Assembly (NCBI GenBank): GCA_965226565.1 | Contig: CBDDDI010000005.1 | Coordinates: 434,001 to 498,000 of the forward strand | DNA from: SZUA-444 sp965226565 | GTDB taxonomy: Bacteria > Bacillota > Clostridia > Oscillospirales > Ruminococcaceae | Length of the DNA: 64,000 nt | Direction of reading: 5' to 3' | Shown here: in pieces, positions 8,569 to 15,274 of the stretch | Numbering within the stretch: the stretch's first letter is position 1 | How the letters are laid out: the number at the start of each line of letters is the position of its first letter | The notes under the pieces: model-generated | Told to the model about the DNA's origin: nothing | The model's database searches: none | What the model saw: the letters and a program-made list of their open reading frames with translations, nothing else | Made by a program: the position numbers and the translations under genes

Positions 8569-9237
8569 CTTTTCTAACTCAATAGAAATTACTGATAAAA
8601 TTTCATTCTCTACTTTAAATTTAATTTCAAATCCTGCAAAATTAAATCCATAAATTCTTTCACAATCATTATGATAAGACGGTCTAGGATCCATTTTCAA
8701 AATCTCTACAACTTGCTGTTGCTTTTCTTTTGGCAAAACTGATAATAAATCTTCAGAAATCTCAACAGCTAGCTCATAATCTTTAACATTGTCAGAAAAA
8801 CCACTTACTGCTTCTGGATGGCAATCTGAATGAACAACATATGGTTTTATATCATAAATAGGAGTTTCATCCATTAAATCTGCTCCTTCAACATATAAAA
8901 CTGCTCCATATTTTTGAGTATACTCTATTTTTATTAACTTCACAGAAGATAATCCTAAAGGATTTGGTCTATATGGGCTTCTTGTTGCAAAAACTCCTCT
9001 TCTAACATTTCCACCAAGTCTTGGAGGTCTAACTGTAGCAGACCATTCTTTCACCTTAGACTCAGAAAAATTCCATATTAACCAAATATGAGAAAATCCT
9101 TCAAGTCCTTTTACTGCATCAATATTTCTATATTCAGGCTCAAAAATAATTCGTGAAGTATTTTTAACAAGTAAACTTTGTCTTGGAATACCGAACTTCT
9201 CTTTATAATCCGATCTTATTTTCGCAATTATGTCCAT
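8566..9237 (-). CDS. trmO: tRNA (N6-threonylcarbamoyladenosine(37)-N6)-methyltransferase TrmO
   Basis: This 223-residue TrmO/TsaA-family protein is predicted to methylate t6A37 in threonine tRNAs using SAM. It has the family's conserved blocks: FGIPRQS near the N-terminus, FSHIWLIWNF, RPPRLGGN, RGVFATRSPYRPNPLGLS (the strongest signature) and a C-terminal DPRPSYHND. The N-terminal ~130 residues form the UPF0066 beta-barrel and the remainder is the usual C-terminal extension. The gene lies 12 bases downstream of cysK on the same strand and ends inside a shared bidirectional terminator at the prophage border, so the two are probably cotranscribed. Confidence 0.9.
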   Translation of the reverse strand: MDIIAKIRSDYKEKFGIPRQSLLVKNTSRIIFEPEYRNIDAVKGLEGFSHIWLIWNFSESKVKEWSATVRPPRLGGNVRRGVFATRSPYRPNPLGLSSVKLIKIEYTQKYGAVLYVEGADLMDETPIYDIKPYVVHSDCHPEAVSGFSDNVKDYELAVEISEDLLSVLPKEKQQQVVEILKMDPRPSYHNDCERIYGFNFAGFEIKFKVENEILSVISIELEK

Positions 9238-9249
9238 ATTATTTATTAC

Positions 9250-10167
9250 CTATTCAAACATTGATGTTGAAAGATATCTTTCACCTGTATCAGGAAAAAT
9301 AACAACAATATTTTTATTTTCTTTTTGAGCCAAAATTGTAGCAGCATGCAAAGCTGCACCACAAGAAATTCCAACAAGAAATCCTTCACACAAAGCAATT
9401 TGTTTACTAGCTTTATACGCATCTTTTGTATCAACTTTTATTATTTCATCATAAATCTCAGTATTAAGAATTTCAGGAATAAATCCCGCTCCAATTCCTT
9501 GAATACCATGACTTCCAGCTTTACCACCAGACAAAACAGGTGAAGTCGAAGGTTCGACTGCAACAACTTTAATATTAGGATTTTTTGATTTTAAATATTC
9601 ACCACTACCTGTTATTGTTCCACCAGTTCCAACTCCTGCAACTAATATATCAACATTTCCATCAGTATCTTTCCAAATTTCAGGACCTGTAGTTTTTCTA
9701 TGAATTTCTGCATTAGCTTGATTTTCAAATTGATTAGGAATAAAACTATTACTATATTTTTCTGCAAGCTCTTTTGCTTTTGAAATAGCACCATTCATAC
9801 CTTTTTTACCATCAGTTAAAACCAATTCAGCTCCATATGCTTTAAGAAGATTTCTTCTTTCAACACTCATAGTTTCAGGCATTGTAAGAATAAGTCTATA
9901 TCCTTTTGATGCAGCTACACTCGCAAGTCCAATTCCTGTATTTCCACTTGTAGGTTCTATTATCACTGTTTCTGAATTAATTAATCCTTTTTCTTCTGCA
10001 TCTTGTATCATATTAACTGCAACTCTATCTTTAACACTTCCAGCAGGATTAAAATACTCAAGTTTTGCAATAATACGACCTTTAGTATTATTTATTTTAT
10101 TATAATTTTTAAGTTCTAATAAAGGTGTTGAACCTACTAACTCAGTTATTTCATTATATATCTTCAT
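9250..10167 (-). CDS. cysK: Cysteine synthase A (O-acetylserine sulfhydrylase)
   Basis: This 305-residue PLP enzyme makes cysteine from O-acetylserine and sulfide. Diagnostic features are GSVKDRVA with the PLP-binding lysine near residue 44, PTSGNTGIGLA near 72, the phosphate-binding GTGGTITGSG near 178, GIQGIGAGFIP near 220 and EGFLVGISCGAA near 264. Length and order match CysK. It starts with ATG behind AAAGGAAT and has an AT-rich promoter region upstream. No serine acetyltransferase gene lies next to it. Its supply of cysteine would also feed the NifS/NifU system encoded further along. Confidence 0.95.
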   Translation of the reverse strand: MKIYNEITELVGSTPLLELKNYNKINNTKGRIIAKLEYFNPAGSVKDRVAVNMIQDAEEKGLINSETVIIEPTSGNTGIGLASVAASKGYRLILTMPETMSVERRNLLKAYGAELVLTDGKKGMNGAISKAKELAEKYSNSFIPNQFENQANAEIHRKTTGPEIWKDTDGNVDILVAGVGTGGTITGSGEYLKSKNPNIKVVAVEPSTSPVLSGGKAGSHGIQGIGAGFIPEILNTEIYDEIIKVDTKDAYKASKQIALCEGFLVGISCGAALHAATILAQKENKNIVVIFPDTGERYLSTSMFE

Positions 10168-10261
10168 ATCTATTCCTTTCTAAAATAAAACATTATATAT
10201 TTATACGATTATTATATATATTTTAACACTTAATATAATACTATGCAAAACTTTTTTATAT

Positions 10262-10383
10262 AAAAAAACACTAAGCTACATTTTTGCAACTTAGTGTTAA
10301 AAACAATTTCTATTTAAATCTTACTGCTGTTTTATATGTCATTATTTCAGCTACACCGCATAAAACAGAACATATAAAATATT
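10262..10383 (-). ncRNA. Possible small structured RNA upstream of cysK
   Basis: On the - strand, TATAAT at 10390-10395 could be a -10 box. About 50 bases of inverted-repeat structure follow: a perfect 9-bp pair at 10360-10368 and 10327-10335 around a 24-base loop. An intrinsic terminator (AACACTAAG/CTTAGTGTT plus a T7 run) ends it. The unit is bounded upstream by the feo terminator. The -35 is poor, and no start codon with a Shine-Dalgarno fits a coding frame of useful length. It may be an independent RNA or the leader of cysK if the terminator leaks. Confidence 0.3.
10267..10298 (-). terminator. Intrinsic terminator of the putative small RNA
   Basis: AACACTAAG (10267-10275) pairs with 10290-10298. 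On the - strand the stem is followed by a run of seven T residues (10268 down to 10262). No known gene ends here, so it must terminate an unannotated transcript or act as an upstream attenuator of cysK. Confidence 0.65.
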
Positions 10384-10409
10384 TACTATATTATAACTGA
10401 TTCAAAAAA

Positions 10410-10445
10410 AACACAACATATCAAATTTTAACAATATGTTGTGTT
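10410..10445 (-). terminator. Terminator of the feo operon
   Basis: AACACAACATAT (10410-10421) pairs perfectly with 10434-10445. On the - strand an eight-base T-run follows the stem. It lies 13 bases after the stop of the FeoB-associated small protein. Confidence 0.85.
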
Positions 10446-10457
10446 TATATTTACTAT

Positions 10458-10625
10458 TTATCTTTTATAATTATTGCATTGATTTTTATTTCTGTCAGCA
10501 CATTGCTTTGCCATTGGACAACCAACACATTTAACGCCTTTTTTCTTTTGTCTAACAATATATACTATTGCTAATGTAACAATCAAAACAACAATACCAA
10601 TTACAATAAAATCAATTAAATTCAT
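10458..10625 (-). CDS. FeoB-associated Cys-rich small membrane protein
   Basis: This 55-residue frame lies immediately downstream of feoB. It has one N-terminal membrane segment (about residues 4-24, IDFIVIGIVVLIVTLAIVYI) and then a basic, cysteine-rich tail with KCVGCPMAKQC and a final C near residue 50. This matches the FeoB-associated small protein family (single TM plus CxGC...C), found at the end of feo operons in Firmicutes and proposed to assist FeoB or to handle iron at the membrane. It starts three bases before feoB ends and is followed by the operon terminator. Confidence 0.82.
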   Translation of the reverse strand: MNLIDFIVIGIVVLIVTLAIVYIVRQKKKGVKCVGCPMAKQCADRNKNQCNNYKR

Positions 10626-10628
10626 AAA

Positions 10629-12656
10629 TTACACCTTCACCATATCAGACTTTGTTTTAGTGTTTGATCCTAATTTATATTCATCTACTTTTTTATTACC
10701 TTTAATAACTAAGAATGTAACTATTGCTATTATTGCAATTAAAGCTATTAAACCTGGTAAGAAACCTGCTCCTAATTTACCAAGTGTAATTATAGTACCA
10801 ATTTGGTAAACCAAGAATGATAATGTATATGCAACACCAAATTGCAATGCAATTCCACCAAATAACCATTTCTTACTATTAATTTCTGAATTCATAGCAC
10901 CAATTGCAGCGAAACAAGGAGGAGTAAATAAATTAAATATTAAATAAGATAACGCTGCAACTGATGTTAATCCCATTATTGAAGCAACTTCATTTGCTCC
11001 ACCAACAAGAGCTAATTCTTCTGTATCAATAAAATTTGTAATTCCATAAACAACTGCCAAAGTCGCAACAACATTTTCTTTAGCAATAAATCCTGTTACA
11101 GCAGCAGCAGCAAGTTGCCACACACCAAATCCTAATGGAATTAATAAGAAAGCAAATGGACTAGCTATTGTAGCTAATATTGAAGTGTCTTCCATTCCTT
11201 CAGGAACAACTTGCAACTTCCAGTTAAATGTTTGCATAATCTGCACTAATGCATTACAAACCAAAATAACTGTACCAGCTTTAATTATAAAAGATTTTGC
11301 TCTTGATAACATTGAGAAAGTAGCTCTTTTTAAACTTGGAACTTTATATTCAGGAAGCTCCATAATGAAAAATGATTTTCTATATTTATGTCCAGTGATT
11401 CTTTGAACTAACAATGCACATAAGAATATTAAAATAATACCTAAGAAGTACATAGAAATCATAACCCAATTTGAACCAGCAAAGAATACTCCTGCAAATA
11501 AAGCAATTACAGGTAGTTTAGCACCACAAGGCATAAATGGTGTTAACATAGCAGTAGTTCTACGTTCACGTTCATTACGAATTGTACGAGAAGCCATTAC
11601 ACCAGGAATAGCACAACCTGTTCCAATTACCATTGGAATAACTGTTTTACCTGAAAGTCCAACTTTTTTAAAGATTCTATCCATTACAACAGCAACACGT
11701 GCCATATAACCACAGTCTTCAAGCAATGCAATTAAGAAATACATTACCATAACAAGTGGCAAGAATCCAATTATAGCTCCAACACCACCAATAATACCAT
11801 CAACTAACAATGATTGTACAAATGGATTTGCATTTTCAAGAAGTGAACCAACCCATTCACCAAACATATCAATCCAACCACATAACCAATCAGCTATCCA
11901 TGTTCCTACATATGTTTGCGAAACTGCAAAAACAATAAACATAACTATAGCAAAGAATGGTATTCCAAGCCATTTATGAGCTAAAACAGAATCTAGTTTA
12001 TCACTAAAAGTTCTTTTATTTGAAGCAACTTTTCTTGTTTCTACTTCAGCAACAATTTTGTTTACAAAATCAAATCTTTTTTTATCAGCTTTAATTACTT
12101 CAGCTTTATTATGTAAATCAAATTCCGCTTCATGATAAGGAATATCTTGATCTGTTCCTTCAGCTTTAATTGCTTCAGAAACAACTTCTTTTAAACCTTT
12201 ATCACTTGAATTTGTCGAAACTGTTTGTACAACAGGACAACCAAGTTTTTCTGAAAGTAATTTAATATCAATAACTGTCTCTTTTTTCTGATTAATATCA
12301 CTTTTATTTAAAGCAACTACTACAGGTATTCCAAGTTCTAAAAGCTGAGTTGTAAAAAACAAACTTCTGCTTAAATTAGTAGCATCAACAATGTTAATAA
12401 TAACATCAACATTTTCATTTTTTACATATGTACTAGTAATACTTTCTTCAGATGTAAATGGCGACATTGAATATGCACCAGGAAGGTCAACAGCAACTAA
12501 ATTTTCATTTATACTATTAAATGAATTCTTTATATTACTTTCTTTTTTATCAACAGTAACACCAGCCCAGTTACCTACTCTTTCTGTCTTACCTGTTAAA
12601 GCATTATACAGCGTAGTTTTACCACTATTTGGATTGCCTGCAAATGCGATCCTCAT
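10629..12656 (-). CDS. feoB: Ferrous iron transport protein B
   Basis: This 675-residue GTP-gated Fe(II) permease begins with the G domain: G1 GNPNSGKT at residues 7-14, a G2 region after VGNWAGVTV, G3 DLPGAYS and G4 NKSD. A helical GDI region follows, then a C-terminal membrane domain with gate motifs, including IGTGCAIPGVMASRT and FMPCGAKLPV. The length is normal for clostridial FeoB. It is the second gene of a feoA-feoB-small protein operon. The promoter upstream of feoA carries a palindrome expected to bind a metal-dependent repressor. Fe(II) uptake under anoxic, low-iron conditions is the expected role. Confidence 0.96.
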   Translation of the reverse strand: MRIAFAGNPNSGKTTLYNALTGKTERVGNWAGVTVDKKESNIKNSFNSINENLVAVDLPGAYSMSPFTSEESITSTYVKNENVDVIINIVDATNLSRSLFFTTQLLELGIPVVVALNKSDINQKKETVIDIKLLSEKLGCPVVQTVSTNSSDKGLKEVVSEAIKAEGTDQDIPYHEAEFDLHNKAEVIKADKKRFDFVNKIVAEVETRKVASNKRTFSDKLDSVLAHKWLGIPFFAIVMFIVFAVSQTYVGTWIADWLCGWIDMFGEWVGSLLENANPFVQSLLVDGIIGGVGAIIGFLPLVMVMYFLIALLEDCGYMARVAVVMDRIFKKVGLSGKTVIPMVIGTGCAIPGVMASRTIRNERERRTTAMLTPFMPCGAKLPVIALFAGVFFAGSNWVMISMYFLGIILIFLCALLVQRITGHKYRKSFFIMELPEYKVPSLKRATFSMLSRAKSFIIKAGTVILVCNALVQIMQTFNWKLQVVPEGMEDTSILATIASPFAFLLIPLGFGVWQLAAAAVTGFIAKENVVATLAVVYGITNFIDTEELALVGGANEVASIMGLTSVAALSYLIFNLFTPPCFAAIGAMNSEINSKKWLFGGIALQFGVAYTLSFLVYQIGTIITLGKLGAGFLPGLIALIAIIAIVTFLVIKGNKKVDEYKLGSNTKTKSDMVKV

Positions 12657-12724
12657 TAAAATTCCTCCTCAAATTCTTTCTAAAACAAATTATAATAAAT
12701 AATTATACACAAAACAATAAAGAT

Positions 12725-12940
12725 CTAAGCAATTAAAATTGCTTCCGCAAGATCTTTATTCATATTATAACGAGCATCTTTTAATGAAACCACATAACTT
12801 CCACTAACTTCAGATACAACTGTTATTTTTTCTCCTGAATAACAACCAAGTGTAAATAGAAAATCATCCAGTTCCTCATCATCAGTATTTATTCTATCAA
12901 CAATATATTCTTCACCCAATTGAGCTTGAGACAAAGTCAT
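12725..12940 (-). CDS. feoA: Ferrous iron transport protein A
   Basis: This 71-residue SH3-like beta-barrel protein has GEEYIVDRINTDDEELDDFL followed by LGCYSGEKITVVSEVSGSYV and a final VSLKDARYNMNKDLAEAI, the FeoA/DtxR-C-terminal-domain pattern. It starts at an ATG after AAAAAAGGAGG. FeoA is a cytoplasmic partner that binds or modulates FeoB. A 68-base gap separates it from feoB with no clear terminator, so the two form one transcript. Confidence 0.93.
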   Translation of the reverse strand: MTLSQAQLGEEYIVDRINTDDEELDDFLFTLGCYSGEKITVVSEVSGSYVVSLKDARYNMNKDLAEAILIA

Positions 12941-13019
12941 ATTAAAACCTCCTTTTTTTATATAACATAAATGTTAATATTAACTATTTCAATAATAATT
13001 CGTATTTATAAACGCAAGA

Positions 13020-13037
13020 TTAGTTTACACTTACTAA
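13020..13037. promoter_or_regulatory. Operator-like palindrome at the feo promoter, TTAGT-N8-ACTAA
   Basis: TTAGT (13020-13024) and ACTAA (13033-13037) form an inverted repeat with an 8-base spacer, starting about 4 bases downstream of the feoA -10. The same TTAGT-N8-ACTAA arrangement overlaps the -10 of the divergent promoter. DtxR/MntR/IdeR-type repressors bind TTAG...CTAA-like palindromes, and such a repressor is encoded at 14567-14974. Confidence 0.65.
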
Positions 13038-13041
13038 CATT

Positions 13042-13070
13042 ATAATATCATTAAACCAAAAAAATGTCAA
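13042..13070 (-). promoter_or_regulatory. feoA promoter
   Basis: On the - strand the -35 is TTGACA (13065-13070), the spacer is 17 bases and the -10 is TATTAT (13042-13047). The -35 is perfect consensus. It is back to back with the divergent + strand promoter, with only 7 bases between the two -35 boxes. Confidence 0.75.
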
Positions 13071-13077
13071 CGAATAC

Positions 13078-13106
13078 TTGACAAATTTCAAAAGTTAGTG
13101 TATTCT
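13078..13106 (+). promoter_or_regulatory. Promoter of the DUF2325-DUF3793-flavodoxin operon
   Basis: The -35 is TTGACA (13078-13083), the spacer is 17 bases and the -10 is TATTCT (13101-13106). The -10 lies inside an operator-like palindrome, so repressor binding would block RNA polymerase directly. Confidence 0.75.
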
Positions 13107-13112
13107 AACTAA
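13095..13112. promoter_or_regulatory. Operator-like palindrome over the flavodoxin-operon -10, TTAGT-N8-ACTAA
   Basis: TTAGT (13095-13099) and ACTAA (13108-13112) match the spacing of the feo-side site exactly. The extended arms AGTTAG/CTAACT are also palindromic. The site covers the -10 hexamer. Confidence 0.7.
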
Positions 13113-13114
13113 TA

Positions 13115-13130
13115 GTTAGTATTAACTAAC
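13115..13130. promoter_or_regulatory. Third TTAGT/ACTAA palindrome downstream of the -10
   Basis: GTTAGT-ATTA-ACTAAC is a perfect palindrome with a 4-base centre, three bases after the site over the -10. The tandem half sites could allow two repressor dimers to bind next to each other, as DtxR-family proteins do. Confidence 0.6.
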
Positions 13131-13180
13131 ATGCATATTATGTAAAAAACCACAACACAAAATAGAAGGAGGTTATTTTT

Positions 13181-13468
13181 ATGAGTATAACAATAATTGG
13201 AGGAAACGATTGCATGGTTAGAAGATATAAAGACTTATGTAGTCAATACAATTGTAAAGCTAAAGTTTTTACTCAGCCAACAGGAATTAAAAATAAAATG
13301 GGTTCTCCAGATCTATTAGTATTATTTACAAATACAGTATCTCACAAAATGGTCCGAACAGCATTAGCTGCATGTCCTAACAATTCTTCTAATATAGTAA
13401 GATCACATTCAAGCTCTTTATCTGCACTAAAAAACATCTTAGAACAACACACAAAAAAGGAGTGCTAA
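13181..13468 (+). CDS. DUF2325 domain protein, first gene of an iron-linked operon
   Basis: This 95-residue protein starts at an ATG after AGAAGGAGG. It has a Rossmann-like opening SITIIGGNDCM and later LLVLFTNTVSHKMVRTAL, which fit the DUF2325 family. Cysteines at about 10, 19, 24 and 73 could bind metal or cofactor. The gene lies divergent from feoA, with matching operators, and leads a three-gene operon with a DUF3793 protein and a flavodoxin. In Clostridia this trio recurs next to feo genes as far as I recall. The biochemical function is unknown. Confidence 0.75.
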   Translation: MSITIIGGNDCMVRRYKDLCSQYNCKAKVFTQPTGIKNKMGSPDLLVLFTNTVSHKMVRTALAACPNNSSNIVRSHSSSLSALKNILEQHTKKEC

Positions 13469-13471
13469 TAC

Positions 13472-14023
13472 ATGTCAAATGAATTAATCATCAAACAATG
13501 TGCACCAACTTTAGCAGGTTTAAAAGTAGCAAATTTATTTTCATATAAATTCACCTGTAAAAATCAACTTTTAAACGATTTAGAAAATTTAAATTCTATT
13601 TTAAATCAAAAAGATGTCTATTTAACTTTACTACGTTATAATTCAGAAAAATGTGCGTTAATACTTATGTATAGAAAAAATAAATTAGAACAAATTCTTT
13701 CTAATGAAAAAGTAACTAATTTTTTAAAGAACTATGGATATTATGATTTTTCAATAGAGAAATGTCTTTATTTATTATCAAAACATTTAGAAGAGGATGA
13801 ATTTCCACACGAAATAGGTGTATTTTTAGGATATCCACTTGAAGATATTGTAGGATTTATACATAACAAAGGTAAAAATTATAAAATTGTAGGTTATTGG
13901 AAAGTTTATTCTGACGAAGAAGAAGCTTCGAAAATTTTTACTATTTACAAAAAATGTACTCGTGTTTATTGCGAAGTATATTCTAAAGGAATTGACATTA
14001 ACAAGCTCACTGTAGCAAGTTAA
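13472..14023 (+). CDS. DUF3793 family protein
   Basis: This 183-residue soluble protein has MSNELIIKQCAPTLAGLKVA at the N-terminus. Its core includes CALILMYRKNKLEQIL, HLEEDEFPHEIGVFLGYPLED and VGYWKVYSDEEEA, which is the DUF3793 pattern. It starts three bases after the previous stop, with AAAAAGGAGTG as the ribosome binding site, so it is translationally coupled. DUF3793 proteins are frequently neighbours of flavodoxins and iron-regulated genes. A role in iron-limited electron transfer or haem/iron handling is only inference from this context. Confidence 0.8.
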   Translation: MSNELIIKQCAPTLAGLKVANLFSYKFTCKNQLLNDLENLNSILNQKDVYLTLLRYNSEKCALILMYRKNKLEQILSNEKVTNFLKNYGYYDFSIEKCLYLLSKHLEEDEFPHEIGVFLGYPLEDIVGFIHNKGKNYKIVGYWKVYSDEEEASKIFTIYKKCTRVYCEVYSKGIDINKLTVAS

Positions 14024-14057
14024 CTATATTATTTTTTAAAAGAAAGAGGTTATTTTT

Positions 14058-14474
14058 ATGAGTAAAATTGCAATTATTTATTGGACTGGAACAGGAAATA
14101 CAGAGGCTATGGCTAATGCAATTTCTGATGGTGCAAAATCAGCTGGATGTGAAGTTAATTTATCTACAACAGATTTTGACGTAAATACAATTTCAGACTA
14201 CTCTGCTATAGCTTTTGGTTGTCCATCTATGGGAGCTGAAGAATTGGAAGATACAGAATTTTTGCCAATGTGGAATAATATAAAAGAAAATATTAAAGAC
14301 GAAAAAGTTATATTATTCGGCTCATATGGCTGGGGCGATGGAGAATGGATGCGTAATTGGGAAGAAGAATGCAAAGAGCTTGGAATTAATGTTGTAGAAA
14401 CTTATATTTGCAACGAAACTCCTGATGATGAAGAAATTGCAAAATGCAATGAATTAGGTGAAAAAATGGCATAG
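14058..14474 (+). CDS. Flavodoxin
   Basis: This 138-residue FMN electron carrier has the FMN phosphate loop WTGTGNTEAMA (residues about 10-20). The aromatic and acidic FMN-binding loops follow: SMGAEELEDTEF near 56 and GSYGWGDGEWM near 88. The length is that of a short-chain flavodoxin. It ends an operon with an apparent metal-repressor operator, and flavodoxin replacing ferredoxin under iron limitation is well established. A 10-bp hairpin (14471-14493) overlaps the stop and a second, terminator-type hairpin follows. Confidence 0.93.
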   Translation: MSKIAIIYWTGTGNTEAMANAISDGAKSAGCEVNLSTTDFDVNTISDYSAIAFGCPSMGAEELEDTEFLPMWNNIKENIKDEKVILFGSYGWGDGEWMRNWEEECKELGINVVETYICNETPDDEEIAKCNELGEKMA

Positions 14475-14508
14475 TATTTTTATAAAATACTATTTATACA
14501 AAAAATTA

Positions 14509-14535
14509 AACCGAGGTTTTATCCTCGGTTTTTTA
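14509..14535. terminator. Bidirectional terminator between flavodoxin and the DtxR-type regulator
   Basis: AACCGAGG (14509-14516) pairs with CCTCGGTT (14523-14530). It is followed by T6 on the + strand and by a T-rich stretch on the - strand, so it can stop both converging transcripts. Confidence 0.85.
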
Positions 14536-14566
14536 TTTGTCTTTTTAATACATTTTTATATTATTT

Positions 14567-14974
14567 TTATTTATCTTTATTAGCATATTTTCTTATAGCA
14601 GCAACTGTCTCTTCACTAACTATATGCTCAATTTTACAAGCATCAGCAGCTGCAATATCTTCAGGCACACCTAATTTTGTTAAAACGTTCGTAAGTAATA
14701 CATGACGTCCATACATTTTGGCAGCAATTTTTTTACCTTTTGATGTAAGTTCAATTAAATTATCAGAACCCATTGTAATAAAATCATTTTCTCTTAAATT
14801 CTTCATAGCAACACTTACACTAGCTTTAGAGAATCCAAGCATATCAGCTATATCTTTAGAACGAACATATCCTTTTTGTCTTTTTAACATAAGTATGCTT
14901 TCTAAATAATTTTCGGAAGATTCTAATACTTTCATATCTACACCATATGAGTATGCCACAAATTTGGACAGCAT
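14567..14974 (-). CDS. DtxR/MntR-family metal-dependent transcriptional repressor
   Basis: This protein has 135 residues when started at the ATG at 14974, which follows GAGAAAGGA with good spacing. A longer in-frame start at 15052 lies at or upstream of the predicted transcription start and is unlikely. The N-terminal winged helix (ESSENYLESIL, then the recognition helix SKASVSVAMKNL) is followed by a dimerisation and metal domain with YGRHVLL and ACKIEHIVSEE. The His, Cys, Glu and His residues there are typical metal ligands. The C-terminal SH3 domain of full DtxR is absent, as in MntR. The nearby TTAGT-N8-ACTAA sites and the Fe-related genes suggest it senses Fe(II) and controls both operons. 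Confidence 0.88.
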   Translation of the reverse strand: MLSKFVAYSYGVDMKVLESSENYLESILMLKRQKGYVRSKDIADMLGFSKASVSVAMKNLRENDFITMGSDNLIELTSKGKKIAAKMYGRHVLLTNVLTKLGVPEDIAAADACKIEHIVSEETVAAIRKYANKDK

Positions 14975-15054
14975 ACATTCCTTTCTCAAATTTAAGAATC
15001 TATTATTAAATATTATCTTTTGTAATTTACAAATATTCTCAATAGTACGCATTT

Positions 15055-15083
15055 ATTATACACTAATTCTCATTTTTTTTCAA
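15055..15083 (-). promoter_or_regulatory. Promoter of the DtxR-type regulator gene
   Basis: On the - strand the -35 is TTGAAA (15078-15083), the spacer is 17 bases and the -10 is TATAAT (15055-15060). Transcription would begin near 15048. That supports the internal start at 14974 and leaves a leader of about 74 bases. A TTAGT half site lies in the spacer, but no complete palindrome was seen. The remaining 190 bases up to the next gene hold nothing else recognisable. Confidence 0.65.
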
Positions 15084-15274
15084 GCATAATCTATATATAC
15101 CATTATAAATATACCTATATTAAATAAATCATATTAATTTTAAAATAAAAACCAATATTAAAATAAAATTACAGTAATTATATTTTGTTTTTCAAAAAGC
15201 TTTTTATATAAATGTATAAATAAAATTACTTTAGCTAAAACTACAATAATACAAGTTAACTAGGAGGATTAAAA

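Noticed and set aside
10348..10368. CAGCTACACC...ATAAAACAG on the + strand resembles the core of preQ1 class I riboswitches
   Set aside because: The required P1 partner (GCGG-type strand) is missing upstream, no gene follows on that strand, and terminators face the other way. Chance similarity within the small inverted-repeat unit.
14974..15052. Longer N-terminus for the DtxR-type regulator starting at 15052
   Set aside because: That ATG lies at or upstream of the transcription start implied by the TTGAAA/TATAAT promoter and has no ribosome binding site. The start at 14974 has both.
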